Shown: positions 53,093 through 62,370 of the stretch, in pieces
Numbering within the stretch: position 1 is the first letter of the stretch
How the letters are laid out: every line of letters starts with the position of its first letter
Assembly: GCA_036397035.1 (NCBI GenBank)
Contig: DASWJS010000027.1
Coordinates: 1-64,000, forward strand
Direction of reading: 5' to 3'
Source: DASWJS01 sp036397035
GTDB taxonomy: Bacteria > Actinomycetota > AC-67
Length of the DNA: 64,000 bases
Translations under genes and position numbers: made by a program
Notes under the pieces: model-generated
Database searches by the model: none
Told to the model about the DNA's origin: nothing
What the model saw: only the letters and a program-made list of their open reading frames with translations

Positions 53093-53108
53093 GCGGCCCG
53101 CGGGCCGC
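53093..53108 (-). terminator. Palindrome after the Fe-S carrier gene
   Basis: GCGGCCCGCGGGCCGC is a perfect 16-base palindrome 22 bases after the stop. No uridine run follows, so its terminator role is uncertain. Confidence 0.3.
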
Positions 53109-53129
53109 CCTTCGCCATGTGATGCTCGC

Positions 53130-53480
53130 TTAGTTGAACGAGTCGCCGCACGCGCAGGACGACTGCGCGTTCGGGTTGTCGACGGTGAAGCCGGACCGCT
53201 CGAGCGTGTCCACGTAATCCACCTTTGCGCCCTTGAGGTAGGGAGCGCTCATCTTGTCCACGACGAGCTTCACGCCGCCGAACTCCCCGACGATGTCGGT
53301 GTCCTTCAGCTCGTCGTCGAAGTACAGGGCGTAGCGCAGGCCCGAGCACCCGCCGGGCTGGACCGCGACGCGCAGGGCGAGCGGCGTCTCCGTTTGCTCG
53401 CGCGAGAGCAGCTCCTTCACCTTCACGGCCGCGGAATCGGTCAGCGCCAGCGGCGCGGTCGTCGTCGTCGTGGCTTCCAT
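53130..53480 (-). CDS. Fe-S cluster carrier of the ErpA/IscA type
   Basis: ATG 53480 follows GAGGAGAA. The 116-residue HesB-like protein has the three conserved Cys: GGCSGLRY near residue 45 and SCACGDSF at the C-terminus. It accepts clusters from the scaffold and delivers them to targets such as KorAB. Its promoter is divergent from that of the radical SAM gene. Confidence 0.93.
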   Translation of the reverse strand: MEATTTTTAPLALTDSAAVKVKELLSREQTETPLALRVAVQPGGCSGLRYALYFDDELKDTDIVGEFGGVKLVVDKMSAPYLKGAKVDYVDTLERSGFTVDNPNAQSSCACGDSFN

Positions 53481-53504
53481 TTGGGATTCTCCTCGTCGCC
53501 TAGA

Positions 53505-53526
53505 GGGGCGGAACCGCCCCAGTATA
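53505..53526 (-). promoter_or_regulatory. Promoter and palindrome of the Fe-S carrier gene
   Basis: A TATACT -10 (53521-53526) is followed on the minus strand by GGGGCGGTTCCGCCCC (53505-53520), a perfect palindrome covering the start site. It may be an operator or a 5' hairpin in the mRNA. Confidence 0.5.
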
Positions 53527-53597
53527 CCCGGGCGCCGGGCCGGTTTCAGCCCTCCGGTAGACTGGCCGCTCGCTTCGCCAGACCAAGGAGTCCTTCC

Positions 53598-55127
53598 ATG
53601 AGTCTTCGCACGGTGCTCGTCAGCGACCCGTTCGCCTACGCCTTCCTGGACCGGCGGCCCTACCCGGCCTGGGAGCCGTTCTGGAAGGGCTACCGGGACC
53701 GGGCGATCATCACGCCCGAGTACGGGCTGCTCTACATCGCGGCCATGCTGCGTGAAGCGGGCGTGCCGTTCGAGCTGCACAACGTGGTCGCGGACCACTG
53801 GACGGACATGCGCTGGTTCGACGTCAGCGACGAGCACCAGGTCGACGAGGCGGCGCGCACGGAGTTCGAGGCGCTGCTCGCGCGGATGAGGGACGACCTG
53901 ATGGCGCGCGTGGCCGGGGCGGACGTGGTGATGGTGCCTCTCTCGTACTACTACATGGTGCGCGGCGTGAAGCGCCTGATCGAGCAGATGCGCGCCGCCG
54001 CCCCCGACGCGCTGTTCGTGGTCGGCGGCAACTACGCCACCATGCACGCCTTCGAGCTGATCCTGGACGGCCACGCCGACGTCGTGGTGCGCGGCGAGGG
54101 AGAGGACACGATCCTGGCGCTCATGGCCGAGCTGGAGGCGGGCGCCTGGCGCTCGACCGGGACGCTGGAGACGCTCGGCGTGTCCTACCGGCTCCCCGGC
54201 GGGGAGCCGGGGCACACGATGGACATGCCGCGGATCAACGACCTGGACCGGCTGCCGCACATGTACTCGGCCGGCGACGCGTTCCGCGTCGCCGACCGGC
54301 ACCTGTTCCTGAAGACCCTGCAACCGGACGGCGACTACTTCATCGGGTCCAGCTACGTCACCTCGCGCGGCTGCCCGGAAAAGTGCACGTTCTGCATGGA
54401 CCCGACGATCTGGAACCGCAAGGTGCGCTTCCACTCCCCCGCCTACGTCGAGAACGTCGTGCGGTTCTGCTACGAGAACTACCACCGCGTCGGCGAGCCG
54501 AAGTACTACTTCGGCGACGCCACCTACACGCTTCGCAAGCCGCGCCTGTACGAGATGTGCGAGCGCATCGCCGGCGTCGGCTGGACCTACAACGTGCAGA
54601 CGCGCGCCGACATGGTCGACGAGGAGACGCTCCGGCGCATGAAGGCGGCCAACTTCCGCAACCTGTCCTTCGGCTCGGAGTCTTTCAACGACGAGATCCT
54701 CGAGAACGTCGTGCTGAAGCGCCAGACGTCCAAGCAGGTGCTCGACGGCGCGAACCTCGCGCGGGACTTGGGCATGGACCCGATCCTCACCTTCATCGCG
54801 GGGCTTCCCGGCGAGACGAAGGAGTCGCACCTCCGGACCGTACGCATCCTGCGCGAGCACGGCTACACCGAGGCCACCTTCTTCCCCCTCGTCGTCTTCC
54901 GCGGGACGCCGCTCTACGACCAGTTCGTCGCCGGCAAGACGCCCGAGGACATCGAGGCGGCGCGCTTCGACGCCGACTCCGAGGAGTTCGTCTACCTCAG
55001 CGAGGAGTTCCCGACGAAAGAGGCGCTGATCACGTGGGCGGGCCACCTCAACGCCGAGATCCGCACGGGCGCCCCCGAGGGTGAGGACGTCACCGGCTCC
55101 GAAGTCGGCCACCTGCTGGCCGGCTGA
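53598..55127 (+). CDS. B12-binding-domain radical SAM protein
   Basis: This 509-residue enzyme starts at ATG 53598 after AAGGAG. Residues 1-200 form a cobalamin-binding-like domain ('PEYGLLYIAAMLREAGVP', 'DGHADVVVRGEGEDTI'). The radical SAM core begins at RGCPEKCTFC (Cys near 258, 262, 265), followed by 'YYFGDATYTL' and 'FIAGLPGETKESHLRTVRILREHG'. The reaction is unknown; family members methylate or modify hopanoids, peptides or heterocycles. It is divergent from the Fe-S carrier gene. Confidence 0.87.
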   Translation: MSLRTVLVSDPFAYAFLDRRPYPAWEPFWKGYRDRAIITPEYGLLYIAAMLREAGVPFELHNVVADHWTDMRWFDVSDEHQVDEAARTEFEALLARMRDDLMARVAGADVVMVPLSYYYMVRGVKRLIEQMRAAAPDALFVVGGNYATMHAFELILDGHADVVVRGEGEDTILALMAELEAGAWRSTGTLETLGVSYRLPGGEPGHTMDMPRINDLDRLPHMYSAGDAFRVADRHLFLKTLQPDGDYFIGSSYVTSRGCPEKCTFCMDPTIWNRKVRFHSPAYVENVVRFCYENYHRVGEPKYYFGDATYTLRKPRLYEMCERIAGVGWTYNVQTRADMVDEETLRRMKAANFRNLSFGSESFNDEILENVVLKRQTSKQVLDGANLARDLGMDPILTFIAGLPGETKESHLRTVRILREHGYTEATFFPLVVFRGTPLYDQFVAGKTPEDIEAARFDADSEEFVYLSEEFPTKEALITWAGHLNAEIRTGAPEGEDVTGSEVGHLLAG

Positions 55128-55197
55128 CGCCGCCGGCAAACAGGCGAAAGCGCCACAGGTCGGGCCGCGGCGCGTCGCGCTCCCCCGGGCCGGCCGG

Positions 55198-55203
55198 TAT
55201 CGT
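55198..55203 (+). promoter_or_regulatory. -10 box before the ABC ATPase gene
   Basis: TATCGT ends 6 bases before ATG 55210, consistent with a leaderless transcript. Confidence 0.35.
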
Positions 55204-55209
55204 CGGTGC

Positions 55210-56124
55210 ATGCCTGAGAACGTCGTCGAGCTGACGTCGGTCTCGCGATCGTTCGGCAGGGTGCGGGCGCTCGTCGACTTCAGCCTCGCCGTACCGCGCG
55301 GGACGATCACGGCGCTGCTCGGGCCGAACGGCGCCGGCAAGACCACGACCGTTCGCGTCATCACCGGGGGCCTCCGGCCCGACGGCGGGACCGTGCGCGC
55401 GTTCGGCGCCGACCCCGAGATCGACGGCGAGATGATCCGCGGACGCTGCGGCGTCGTCTCGGCGAAGCCGGCGCTCTACGATCGCCTGAGCGGCTGGGAC
55501 AACCTGCTCTACTCGGCTCGCCTCTACGGCGTGGAGGACACCGCCGACATCCGGGGCGCAGCGGCCCGGTTCGGGATCGACCACGCGCTCGACCTGAACG
55601 TGGGCACGTACTCGACCGGGATGAAGACGCGCCTTGCCCTGGCGCGATCGATCCTTCACGACCCAGAGTTGATGCTGCTGGACGAGCCGACCGCGGGCCT
55701 GGACCCGGAGTCGGCGCGCGCGGTGCTCGAGCTGATCCGCGCGCTCGCCCACGACGGCAAGACCGTGCTGCTCTGTACGCACCTGCTGCTGGAGGCGGAG
55801 GGGCTCGCCGATCAGATCGCGATCATGGAGCTGGGACGCAGCGTCCTGCAAGGCGCGCCGGGCGAGCTGGCCAAGCGATTCTGGCCGCACCAGTTGCTCG
55901 TCCTGGACGCGGAGGATCGCGAGACGCTGGCCGAGGCGAAGAACTTCGACGGCGTCGTGTCGTTCGAGCGCAACGGCCACGCGCTAGTGCAGATGGACGA
56001 CCTCGCGCGCGTGCCCGACCTGGTCGCGTTCCTCACCGCCCGGGGCGTTCGCCTGACGCGGGTCGAGCCTCGCGTGCCGACCCTGGAAGAGCTGTACTTC
56101 CACTCGCGAGGACGGGACCGGTGA
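55210..56124 (+). CDS. ABC transporter ATPase
   Basis: This 304-residue subunit has Walker A GPNGAGKTTT near residue 41, signature YSTGMKTRLALARS near residue 137 and Walker B 'LMLLDEPTAGLDPESA'. The GTG start of the permease overlaps its stop by four bases. The pair resembles ABC-2 type exporters of drugs or natural products. An aspartate-rich C-terminal tail of about 90 residues is typical. Confidence 0.94.
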   Translation: MPENVVELTSVSRSFGRVRALVDFSLAVPRGTITALLGPNGAGKTTTVRVITGGLRPDGGTVRAFGADPEIDGEMIRGRCGVVSAKPALYDRLSGWDNLLYSARLYGVEDTADIRGAAARFGIDHALDLNVGTYSTGMKTRLALARSILHDPELMLLDEPTAGLDPESARAVLELIRALAHDGKTVLLCTHLLLEAEGLADQIAIMELGRSVLQGAPGELAKRFWPHQLLVLDAEDRETLAEAKNFDGVVSFERNGHALVQMDDLARVPDLVAFLTARGVRLTRVEPRVPTLEELYFHSRGRDR

Positions 56125-56963
56125 ACCTGCGTCGCACCTACACGGTGCTGCGGACGGATCTGCGCCAGCTTCGGCTCGCCAAGGACTTCTGGATCCCGAT
56201 GGCGATCCTGGCCGCGCTGTTCTTCGTGGTCCTGCCGGCGGTGTTGCTGCTCGCGCTCGGCGCGGCGGAGCGCATCGACCTCGTCCGTCAGATCGGCGAC
56301 ACCATCGACCTGCTCCCCGACACGGTCAAGCGGCAGATCACCGACCGCGTGCAGGGACCGCAACCCAGCGGCCTGGGCAGGGCGCAGTTCGCGATGGCGG
56401 TGTACATGTTCGCGCCGCTGGCGATCGTGGTGCCGCTGACGATCTCCACCGCCATCGGCGCAAACACCATCGTCGGCGAGCGCGAGAAGGCCACCGGCGA
56501 GTTCCTCGCCCACTCGCCCGCGTCCGAAGCCGAGATCTACCTCGGCAAGCTGGCCGCGAGCATCCTTCCCGGTTACCTCGCCACCTACGTCGGCTTCGGG
56601 ATCTACGCGGTGCTGGTCAACCTGATCGTCGGTCCGAAGGTCGGCGGCTGGTTCTTCCCGACGACGGAGTGGTGGATCCTCATGTTCTGGGTCGTGCCGC
56701 CGTTCATCATGCTGGCGATCTCGGTCGTGCTGCGGATCAGCGCCCGCGTCCGCTCGGCCACGGCTTCGCAGCAGGCATCCGGTCTGGTGACGCTCCCGCT
56801 CATCCTGCTGAGCTACGCCCAGTCGAGCGGCTCGCTCTTCGGCGGGGCGCGCTTCGGCTGGATCGTCGGGGCGATCGCGTGGCCATTGGCGATCCTCGGC
56901 TTGATCCGCGGTTCGAAGGCCGTTACCCGCGAGCGCCTCCTCGGGGCCGACGTCCAGGCCTGA
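56121..56963 (+). CDS. ABC-2-type transporter permease
   Basis: GTG 56121 starts a 280-residue six-helix protein ('FWIPMAILAALFFVVLPAVLLLALG' near the start, 'STAIGANTIVGEREKATGEFLAHSP' in the middle). It pairs with the ATPase upstream for export of an unknown substrate. The last 41 bases run into the convergent hutI gene. Confidence 0.9.
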   Translation: MNLRRTYTVLRTDLRQLRLAKDFWIPMAILAALFFVVLPAVLLLALGAAERIDLVRQIGDTIDLLPDTVKRQITDRVQGPQPSGLGRAQFAMAVYMFAPLAIVVPLTISTAIGANTIVGEREKATGEFLAHSPASEAEIYLGKLAASILPGYLATYVGFGIYAVLVNLIVGPKVGGWFFPTTEWWILMFWVVPPFIMLAISVVLRISARVRSATASQQASGLVTLPLILLSYAQSSGSLFGGARFGWIVGAIAWPLAILGLIRGSKAVTRERLLGADVQA

Positions 56964-58239
56964 CCGCGGGCACCGCCACCGGCTGGAAGCCCTTCACCTC
57001 CTTCCCGGCCACGAAGACGCGAGCGGCCAGGTTCACGCCGTAGTGGTAGGCGAGGTCCAGCTCGCTCCGCGCGTCGAGCACGACGAGGTCCGCCCGGGCG
57101 CCGGGTTGCAGGCTTCCCACCGTCCCGTCGAGGCCGAGCGCCGCCGCCGCGACGCTCGTGATGCCCAGGATCGCTTCCTCCGGCGTCATCTTGAGGTGCA
57201 CGCACGCGAGGGGAACCATGAGCTGGAGGTTCTCGGTGTAGCTCGTGCCGGGGTTGAAGTCGGTCGAGAGCGCGACGCGCACGCCTCGCTCGAGCAGCAG
57301 CCGGGCGGGCGCGAACGGCCCGCCGGTCATCAGCGACGCCCCGGGCAGCGCGACGGCGACGGTGCCCGCGCGCGCGAGCGCCACGGCGTCGTCCCAGGTG
57401 ACGTGCTCGAGGTGGTCGGCGGAGACCGCCCCGACCGCGGCGGCCATCCTCGCCGCGCCGGTGTGAGCGAGCTGCTCGGCATGAACCTTCGGCTTCAAGC
57501 CGCGGTCGATCGCGGCGCGGAGGATCCGGCGTCCCTGGTCGGCCGTGAACGCGCCGGGGTCGCACCACACGTCGGCGAACGTCGCCAGCGGCGCGCAGGC
57601 GTCCAGCATGGTCGTCGTGACGAGGTTCACGTACTCGTCCACGTCGTCCTCGAACTGCTCGGGCACGACGTGCGCCCCCATGAAGGTCGGCACGACGCGC
57701 ACCGGATGATCGAGCGTCGAGGCAACCTCCAGCAGCCGCCGCTCGTTGTCGGGCGTCAGGCCGTAGCCGCTCTTCGCCTCGACGGTCGTCACGCCGAAGG
57801 AGGCGAAGCGGTCCAGGCGCGCCCGAGCCAGCGCGCGCAGCTCGGCGGTCGTCGCGGCGCGCGTAGCGGCGACCGTCGTTCGCACGCCCCCCGACGTGTA
57901 CCGCTCGCCCCGCAGGCGCGCGGCGAACTCCGCCGACCGGTCGCCGGCGAACACCAGGTGCGTGTGGCAGTCGACGAAGCCGGGCAGCACCGCTCGCCCG
58001 TCCGCGTCCACGAGCGTCGCGCCGGGTTCGAGCGCGACCGCCTCGCCGGCCGCCGAGCGCGAGCCGACCCACACGATCTCGCCCGCGCGCGCCGCGAGCG
58101 CGCCGTCCTCGATCACGCCGAGCCGTCCGCCGCCGAGCGTGCCCGTACAGGTCACGAGCCGCCCCGCGTTCGTCAGCAGGAAGTCGGCATCCGCCGGCTC
58201 GAGCGGCTCGACGGGCTGGGTCGTGTCCTCAGGACTCAT
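56923..58239 (-). CDS. hutI: Imidazolonepropionase
   Basis: This 438-residue amidohydrolase opens the imidazolone ring in histidine degradation. Zinc ligands appear in FVDCHTHLVFAGDR (about 97-110), 'PKVHAEQLAHTG' and 'LSTDFNPGTSY'. Start ATG 58239 overlaps the hutU stop by 11 bases. A convergent 41-base overlap links its 3' end to the ABC permease gene. Confidence 0.94.
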   Translation of the reverse strand: MSPEDTTQPVEPLEPADADFLLTNAGRLVTCTGTLGGGRLGVIEDGALAARAGEIVWVGSRSAAGEAVALEPGATLVDADGRAVLPGFVDCHTHLVFAGDRSAEFAARLRGERYTSGGVRTTVAATRAATTAELRALARARLDRFASFGVTTVEAKSGYGLTPDNERRLLEVASTLDHPVRVVPTFMGAHVVPEQFEDDVDEYVNLVTTTMLDACAPLATFADVWCDPGAFTADQGRRILRAAIDRGLKPKVHAEQLAHTGAARMAAAVGAVSADHLEHVTWDDAVALARAGTVAVALPGASLMTGGPFAPARLLLERGVRVALSTDFNPGTSYTENLQLMVPLACVHLKMTPEEAILGITSVAAAALGLDGTVGSLQPGARADLVVLDARSELDLAYHYGVNLAARVFVAGKEVKGFQPVAVPAVRPGRRPRGGARG

Positions 58240-59881
58240 GCATCGGAAGGCGGATGCCGCGTTCGCGCGCCACGGCGATCGCCTCGTCGTAGCCCGCGTC
58301 CGCGTGCCGCATCACGCCGGTGCCGGGGTCGTTGGTCAGGACGCGCTCCAGGCGCGCGGCGCCGTCGTCGGTGCCGTCGGCGACGACCACGACGCCGGCG
58401 TGGATGCTCTTGCCCATCCCCACGCCGCCCCCATGGTGCACGCTCACCCAGGACGCGCCGCTCGCGGTGTTGAGCAGGGCGTTGAGCACCGGCCAGTCGG
58501 CGATCGCGTCCGACCCGTCCAGCATCGCCTCGGTTTCGCGGTAGGGCGAGGCGACGCTGCCGGCGTCGAGGTGGTCGCGCCCGATCACGATCGGCGCGCC
58601 GACCGCGCCGCGCGCCACCAGGTCGTTGAACGCGAGCCCCGCCCGGTCGCGCTCGCCGTAGCCGAGCCAGCAGATGCGCGCCGGCAGTCCCTGGAAGCGC
58701 ACCTTGTCGCGGGCGAGCCGCAGCCAGCGCTGGAGGCCGTCGTCGTCGGGGAACAGCGAGGCGACGGCCGCGTCGGTCGCCGCGATGTCGGCCCGGTCTC
58801 CGGAGAGCGCGACCCATCGGAAGGGCCCCTTCCCCTGCGCGAACAGCGGCCGGATGTACGCGGGAACGAACCCGGGATAGGCGAAGGCATCGGCGAAGCC
58901 GCCCGCCCGCGCCTCGCCGCGCAGGTTGTTGCCGTAGTCGAAGACCTCCGCGCCGTTGCGCAGCATCGTCACCATCGCCTCGCAGTGAACCGCCATCGAC
59001 GCGCGCGCTTGCTTCACGTAGCCGTTCGGGTCCCGTGCGCGGAGGTCGGCGGCGGCGTCCAGGTCGTAGCCGGCGGGGACGTACCCGTTGAGGGGGTCGT
59101 GCGCGCTCGTCTGGTCGGTGACGACGTCGACCGGGTGCGCGCGACGCGCCAGCTCGGGAAGGACCTCGGCCGCGTTGCCGTGTACGCCGATGCTGACCGC
59201 CTCGCCGTCCGCTCGCGCCTGCTCGGCCCGCCGCAGCGCCTCGCCGAGCGATGCGGCCCGCTCGTCGAGGTAGCCGGTTTCCAGGCGCCGCTCGATCCGC
59301 GACGGGTCGACCTCCACGCAGATCGCGATGCCCTCGTTCATCGTGACGGCGAGTGGCTGCGCGCCGCCCATCCCGCCGAGCCCGGCCGTCAGGACGACCC
59401 GCCCGCGGAGCGAGCCCCCGAAGCGCGCGCGCGCCACGGCGCCGAAGGTTTCGTAGGTCCCTTGCAGGATCCCCTGCGTGCCGATGTAGATCCACGAGCC
59501 GGCCGTCATCTGGCCGTACATCGTGAGCCCGGCGGCCTCCAGCTCCCAGAAATGCTCCCAGTCGGCCCAGTCCGGCACGAGCAGCGAGTTTGCGATCAGC
59601 ACGCGCGGCGCCCACGGGTGCGTGCGGAACACGCCGACCGGCTTTCCCGACTGGACGAGCAGCGTCTCGTCGCCGGCGAGCGTTCGCAACGTGCGCACGA
59701 TGGCATGAAAAGCGTCCCACGATCGCGCCGCCTTGCCACGCCCGCCGTAGACGACCAGATCCTCCGGTCGCTCGGCGACCTCGGGATCGAGGTTGTTGCA
59801 GAGCATCCGCAGCGCCGCTTCCTGGTGCCAGCCCTTGCAGCTCGGCTCGGGACCGCGCGGCGCTCGGACGACCTCGCTCAT
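58229..59881 (-). CDS. hutU: Urocanate hydratase
   Basis: The 550-residue NAD-dependent enzyme is full-length. Typical regions are 'NNLDPEVAERPEDLVVYGGRGKAARSW', the NAD-binding GLGGMGGAQPLA near residue 170, 'DQTSAHDPLNGYVPAGY' and 'SVHHGGGVGMGKSIHAG' near the end. It makes imidazolonepropionate, the substrate of the downstream HutI. No hutH (histidase) is present in the window. Confidence 0.95.
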   Translation of the reverse strand: MSEVVRAPRGPEPSCKGWHQEAALRMLCNNLDPEVAERPEDLVVYGGRGKAARSWDAFHAIVRTLRTLAGDETLLVQSGKPVGVFRTHPWAPRVLIANSLLVPDWADWEHFWELEAAGLTMYGQMTAGSWIYIGTQGILQGTYETFGAVARARFGGSLRGRVVLTAGLGGMGGAQPLAVTMNEGIAICVEVDPSRIERRLETGYLDERAASLGEALRRAEQARADGEAVSIGVHGNAAEVLPELARRAHPVDVVTDQTSAHDPLNGYVPAGYDLDAAADLRARDPNGYVKQARASMAVHCEAMVTMLRNGAEVFDYGNNLRGEARAGGFADAFAYPGFVPAYIRPLFAQGKGPFRWVALSGDRADIAATDAAVASLFPDDDGLQRWLRLARDKVRFQGLPARICWLGYGERDRAGLAFNDLVARGAVGAPIVIGRDHLDAGSVASPYRETEAMLDGSDAIADWPVLNALLNTASGASWVSVHHGGGVGMGKSIHAGVVVVADGTDDGAARLERVLTNDPGTGVMRHADAGYDEAIAVARERGIRLPMHES

Positions 59882-59892
59882 ACCCGCAAAGC

Positions 59893-61371
59893 CTACGCCG
59901 GGACCGACAGCTCGAAGACCTCCACGCCGGGGAACGCGATGCCGCCGATCAGCTCGCCGTGGTCCAGGATCCACTCGAGGATCTCCGCGTCGGGATCGAT
60001 CTCCCACGGGCGGGCGCGAAGCACCCACAGCCGCCCGGGATCGAGGCCATCGGTTTGCAGCGCGTCCCACGCCGCCTCGTCCAGGGCTCCGTCCTTGTAG
60101 AGCGTCCGGAACGGCACGGCGTCGTCGGTGTAGTAGCGGAAGGGATCCTGATAGGTCAGCAGCAGGACGCGGTCGCCGGCCCGATGCCCCTCCATCACGT
60201 AGGCGACCGCGCTCCGATGGTCGTCCTTGGCGTAGGCGGGGTCGTTCCACCAGTTCCAGAGCGACACCGCCATCAAGCCGCCGACCGTGAACGCGGCCAG
60301 CACGCGCGCGATCCTCCATCGCCACGCGAGGAGGCCGTCCGCGATCGCAATCGCCACGAGCGGCATCGCGGCGATCACGTACCGGACGTTGAAGGCGACC
60401 GGCGTGAGCGCGGTGACGAGCAATGCGCCCCCGACGAGCGCCCCGACGTAGCTCGCGATCAGTCCGCGCGCGCTCCCCCGGCGCACCCACACGATGGCCG
60501 GCCCGGCGAGCGCAAGCGCCGCGAGCGCGATCACCGCCGCGTGGGCTCCGAGGTCGACGTCGCCGTGCAGCTCGGCGAGGCTCGGCCCGAGCGAGAAGCC
60601 GAACAGGAAGGAAAAGAACGTGTAGCCGATCGCCAGCGGCGAGGTGCTCTCCGCGAAGCCGGCGCCGGCGCTGCTCAGACGGAGGAGCACGATCAGCCAG
60701 GGCGCGTAGAGCACCCCCTGCGCAACGGCCGAGGCGAGGAACGGCCGGCGCGCCTTCGCGCGTCGCAGCGCCACGACCAGCTCCGGCACGCCGAGCAGCA
60801 ACGCGTACGGATGCGTGTAGGCGGCGAGCAGCCGCAGGATCGCGTAGACGACCCAGCGGCCCTTGCGTCCGGGCGCGTCCAGCGCCCACAGGAAGGCCGC
60901 GACCGACCACGCGCCGAGCGCGCCGGCGAAGGCGTACATCCGCGCTTCCTGGCCGTAGTAGATCGCGAACGGGCTCACCGCGACGATGATCGCCGCGCCG
61001 AGCGCGGCCTTCGGGGCGAGACGCCGCGCGATCGCCCACGCCGCCGGGATCATCGCCGTCGACGCCAGGACCGAAGGCGCCCGCAGCCACGCCTCCGTAT
61101 CGGGAACGACGCGCACCCACAGCCACATGACGAGGTGGTACAGCGGCGGGTTCTTGTCCAGGCCGTCCGCGATCCGGCGCACCATCTCCACCGGGGAGTC
61201 GATCGTCACGATGAAGTACTCGAGCGCCTCGTCCATCCAGAAGCTCTGCCGGTCGAGCAGCACCGCACGCACCATCAAGCCCGCGAGAGTCGCCAGCGCG
61301 AGCATCGCCGGCACCCGGCTTCGCGAAACGGGCGCGGCTGCCTCGGGTTCGGTGCTCGGGACGTCTTCCAT
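59893..61371 (-). CDS. GT39-like membrane glycosyltransferase
   Basis: ATG 61371 begins a 492-residue protein with about ten to twelve membrane helices. The first outer loop has 'DRQSFWMDEALEYF' (a GT-C Asp-Glu motif), then 'KNPPLYHLVMWLW' and 'IYYGQEARMYAF', features of ArnT/PMT-like glycosyltransferases. The C-terminal 130 residues lie outside the membrane. A TATGAT -10 lies 12 bases before the start. It is divergent from the ubiA gene, so it may add a sugar to polyprenyl-linked wall glycan. Confidence 0.8.
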   Translation of the reverse strand: MEDVPSTEPEAAAPVSRSRVPAMLALATLAGLMVRAVLLDRQSFWMDEALEYFIVTIDSPVEMVRRIADGLDKNPPLYHLVMWLWVRVVPDTEAWLRAPSVLASTAMIPAAWAIARRLAPKAALGAAIIVAVSPFAIYYGQEARMYAFAGALGAWSVAAFLWALDAPGRKGRWVVYAILRLLAAYTHPYALLLGVPELVVALRRAKARRPFLASAVAQGVLYAPWLIVLLRLSSAGAGFAESTSPLAIGYTFFSFLFGFSLGPSLAELHGDVDLGAHAAVIALAALALAGPAIVWVRRGSARGLIASYVGALVGGALLVTALTPVAFNVRYVIAAMPLVAIAIADGLLAWRWRIARVLAAFTVGGLMAVSLWNWWNDPAYAKDDHRSAVAYVMEGHRAGDRVLLLTYQDPFRYYTDDAVPFRTLYKDGALDEAAWDALQTDGLDPGRLWVLRARPWEIDPDAEILEWILDHGELIGGIAFPGVEVFELSVPA

Positions 61372-61443
61372 GCAGACTCGGCCATCATAGGTGCGACGCA
61401 CCGCCTCCCCGGGAGCGTGCGCCGATAGCATGAACGCGCTCCC

Positions 61444-62370
61444 ATGACCGCGACCGACACCCCGCCCGAGACCGCCGAAACGCCGCGCCGGCCTCGCTCG
61501 ACGCTGCGCGCGCTCCTCGTTACGGCTCGCCCGAAGCAGTGGGCGAAGAACGTGTTGGTGGGAGCCGCGCCCGGCGCGGCCGGCGTGGCCACCGATCCCG
61601 ACGTCGTGGCCACGACTGCGCTCGCGTTCGTCGCGTTCTCGCTGATGTCCAGCGGCGCCTACTTCGTCAACGACGCGCGAGACGCGGAGGCCGACGCGCG
61701 CCACCCGCGCAAGCGCTTCCGTCCGGTCGCCGCGGGCGAGCTGAGCGTGACGAGTGCGGCGGCGACGGGCGTGGCGCTGATGCTCGCGTCCCTCGGCGTG
61801 GCGCTCGGCGCCGGCGAGGCCTCCTTCGTCGCGCTCCTGGCGGGGTACGGGCTGATGACGCTCGGCTACTCGGTCTGGCTCAAGCACGTGCCGGTCGTCG
61901 ACATGGTCGTGGTCGCGGCGGGCTTCGTGCTGCGCGCGATCGGCGGCGCCTTCGCCACCGACCTGCCGATCTCGGACTGGTTCCTGATCGTGACGTCCTT
62001 CGGCGCGCTGTTCGTCGTGACCGGCAAGCGCCATGCCGAGCACCTCGACCTCGGCGAGGACGCCGCCGGTCATCGCGAGTCGCTCGCCACGACGACGATC
62101 CTGTACCACCAGCACCTGCTCTCGATCTCCTCGGCGGTGACGATCGTGGCCTACGGGCTGTGGGCGCGCGAGACGCAGATGGAGCAGGGCGGGGCGCCGT
62201 GGCTGCTGCTCTCGACGCTGCCGTTTGTGATGACGTTCCTTCGCTACGTGCTGCTGGTGCTGTCGGGCAAGGGCGGCGAGCCGGAGGAGATCCTGCTGCA
62301 CGACCGCGAGATCCAGATCCTCGTCGTGGCGTGGGCCGCGCTGCTCGGCATCGGGATCTATGTCGCCTGA
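61444..62370 (+). CDS. ubiA: Decaprenyl-phosphate phosphoribosyltransferase (UbiA family)
   Basis: This 308-residue polytopic enzyme transfers phosphoribose from PRPP to decaprenyl phosphate, the first step to decaprenyl-phosphoryl-arabinose. The UbiA motif NDARDAEADARHPRKRFRP near residue 77 and the long 'YHQHLLSISSAVTIVAYGLW' segment match Rv3806c. It overlaps dprE1 by 11 bases. Confidence 0.93.
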   Translation: MTATDTPPETAETPRRPRSTLRALLVTARPKQWAKNVLVGAAPGAAGVATDPDVVATTALAFVAFSLMSSGAYFVNDARDAEADARHPRKRFRPVAAGELSVTSAAATGVALMLASLGVALGAGEASFVALLAGYGLMTLGYSVWLKHVPVVDMVVVAAGFVLRAIGGAFATDLPISDWFLIVTSFGALFVVTGKRHAEHLDLGEDAAGHRESLATTTILYHQHLLSISSAVTIVAYGLWARETQMEQGGAPWLLLSTLPFVMTFLRYVLLVLSGKGGEPEEILLHDREIQILVVAWAALLGIGIYVA

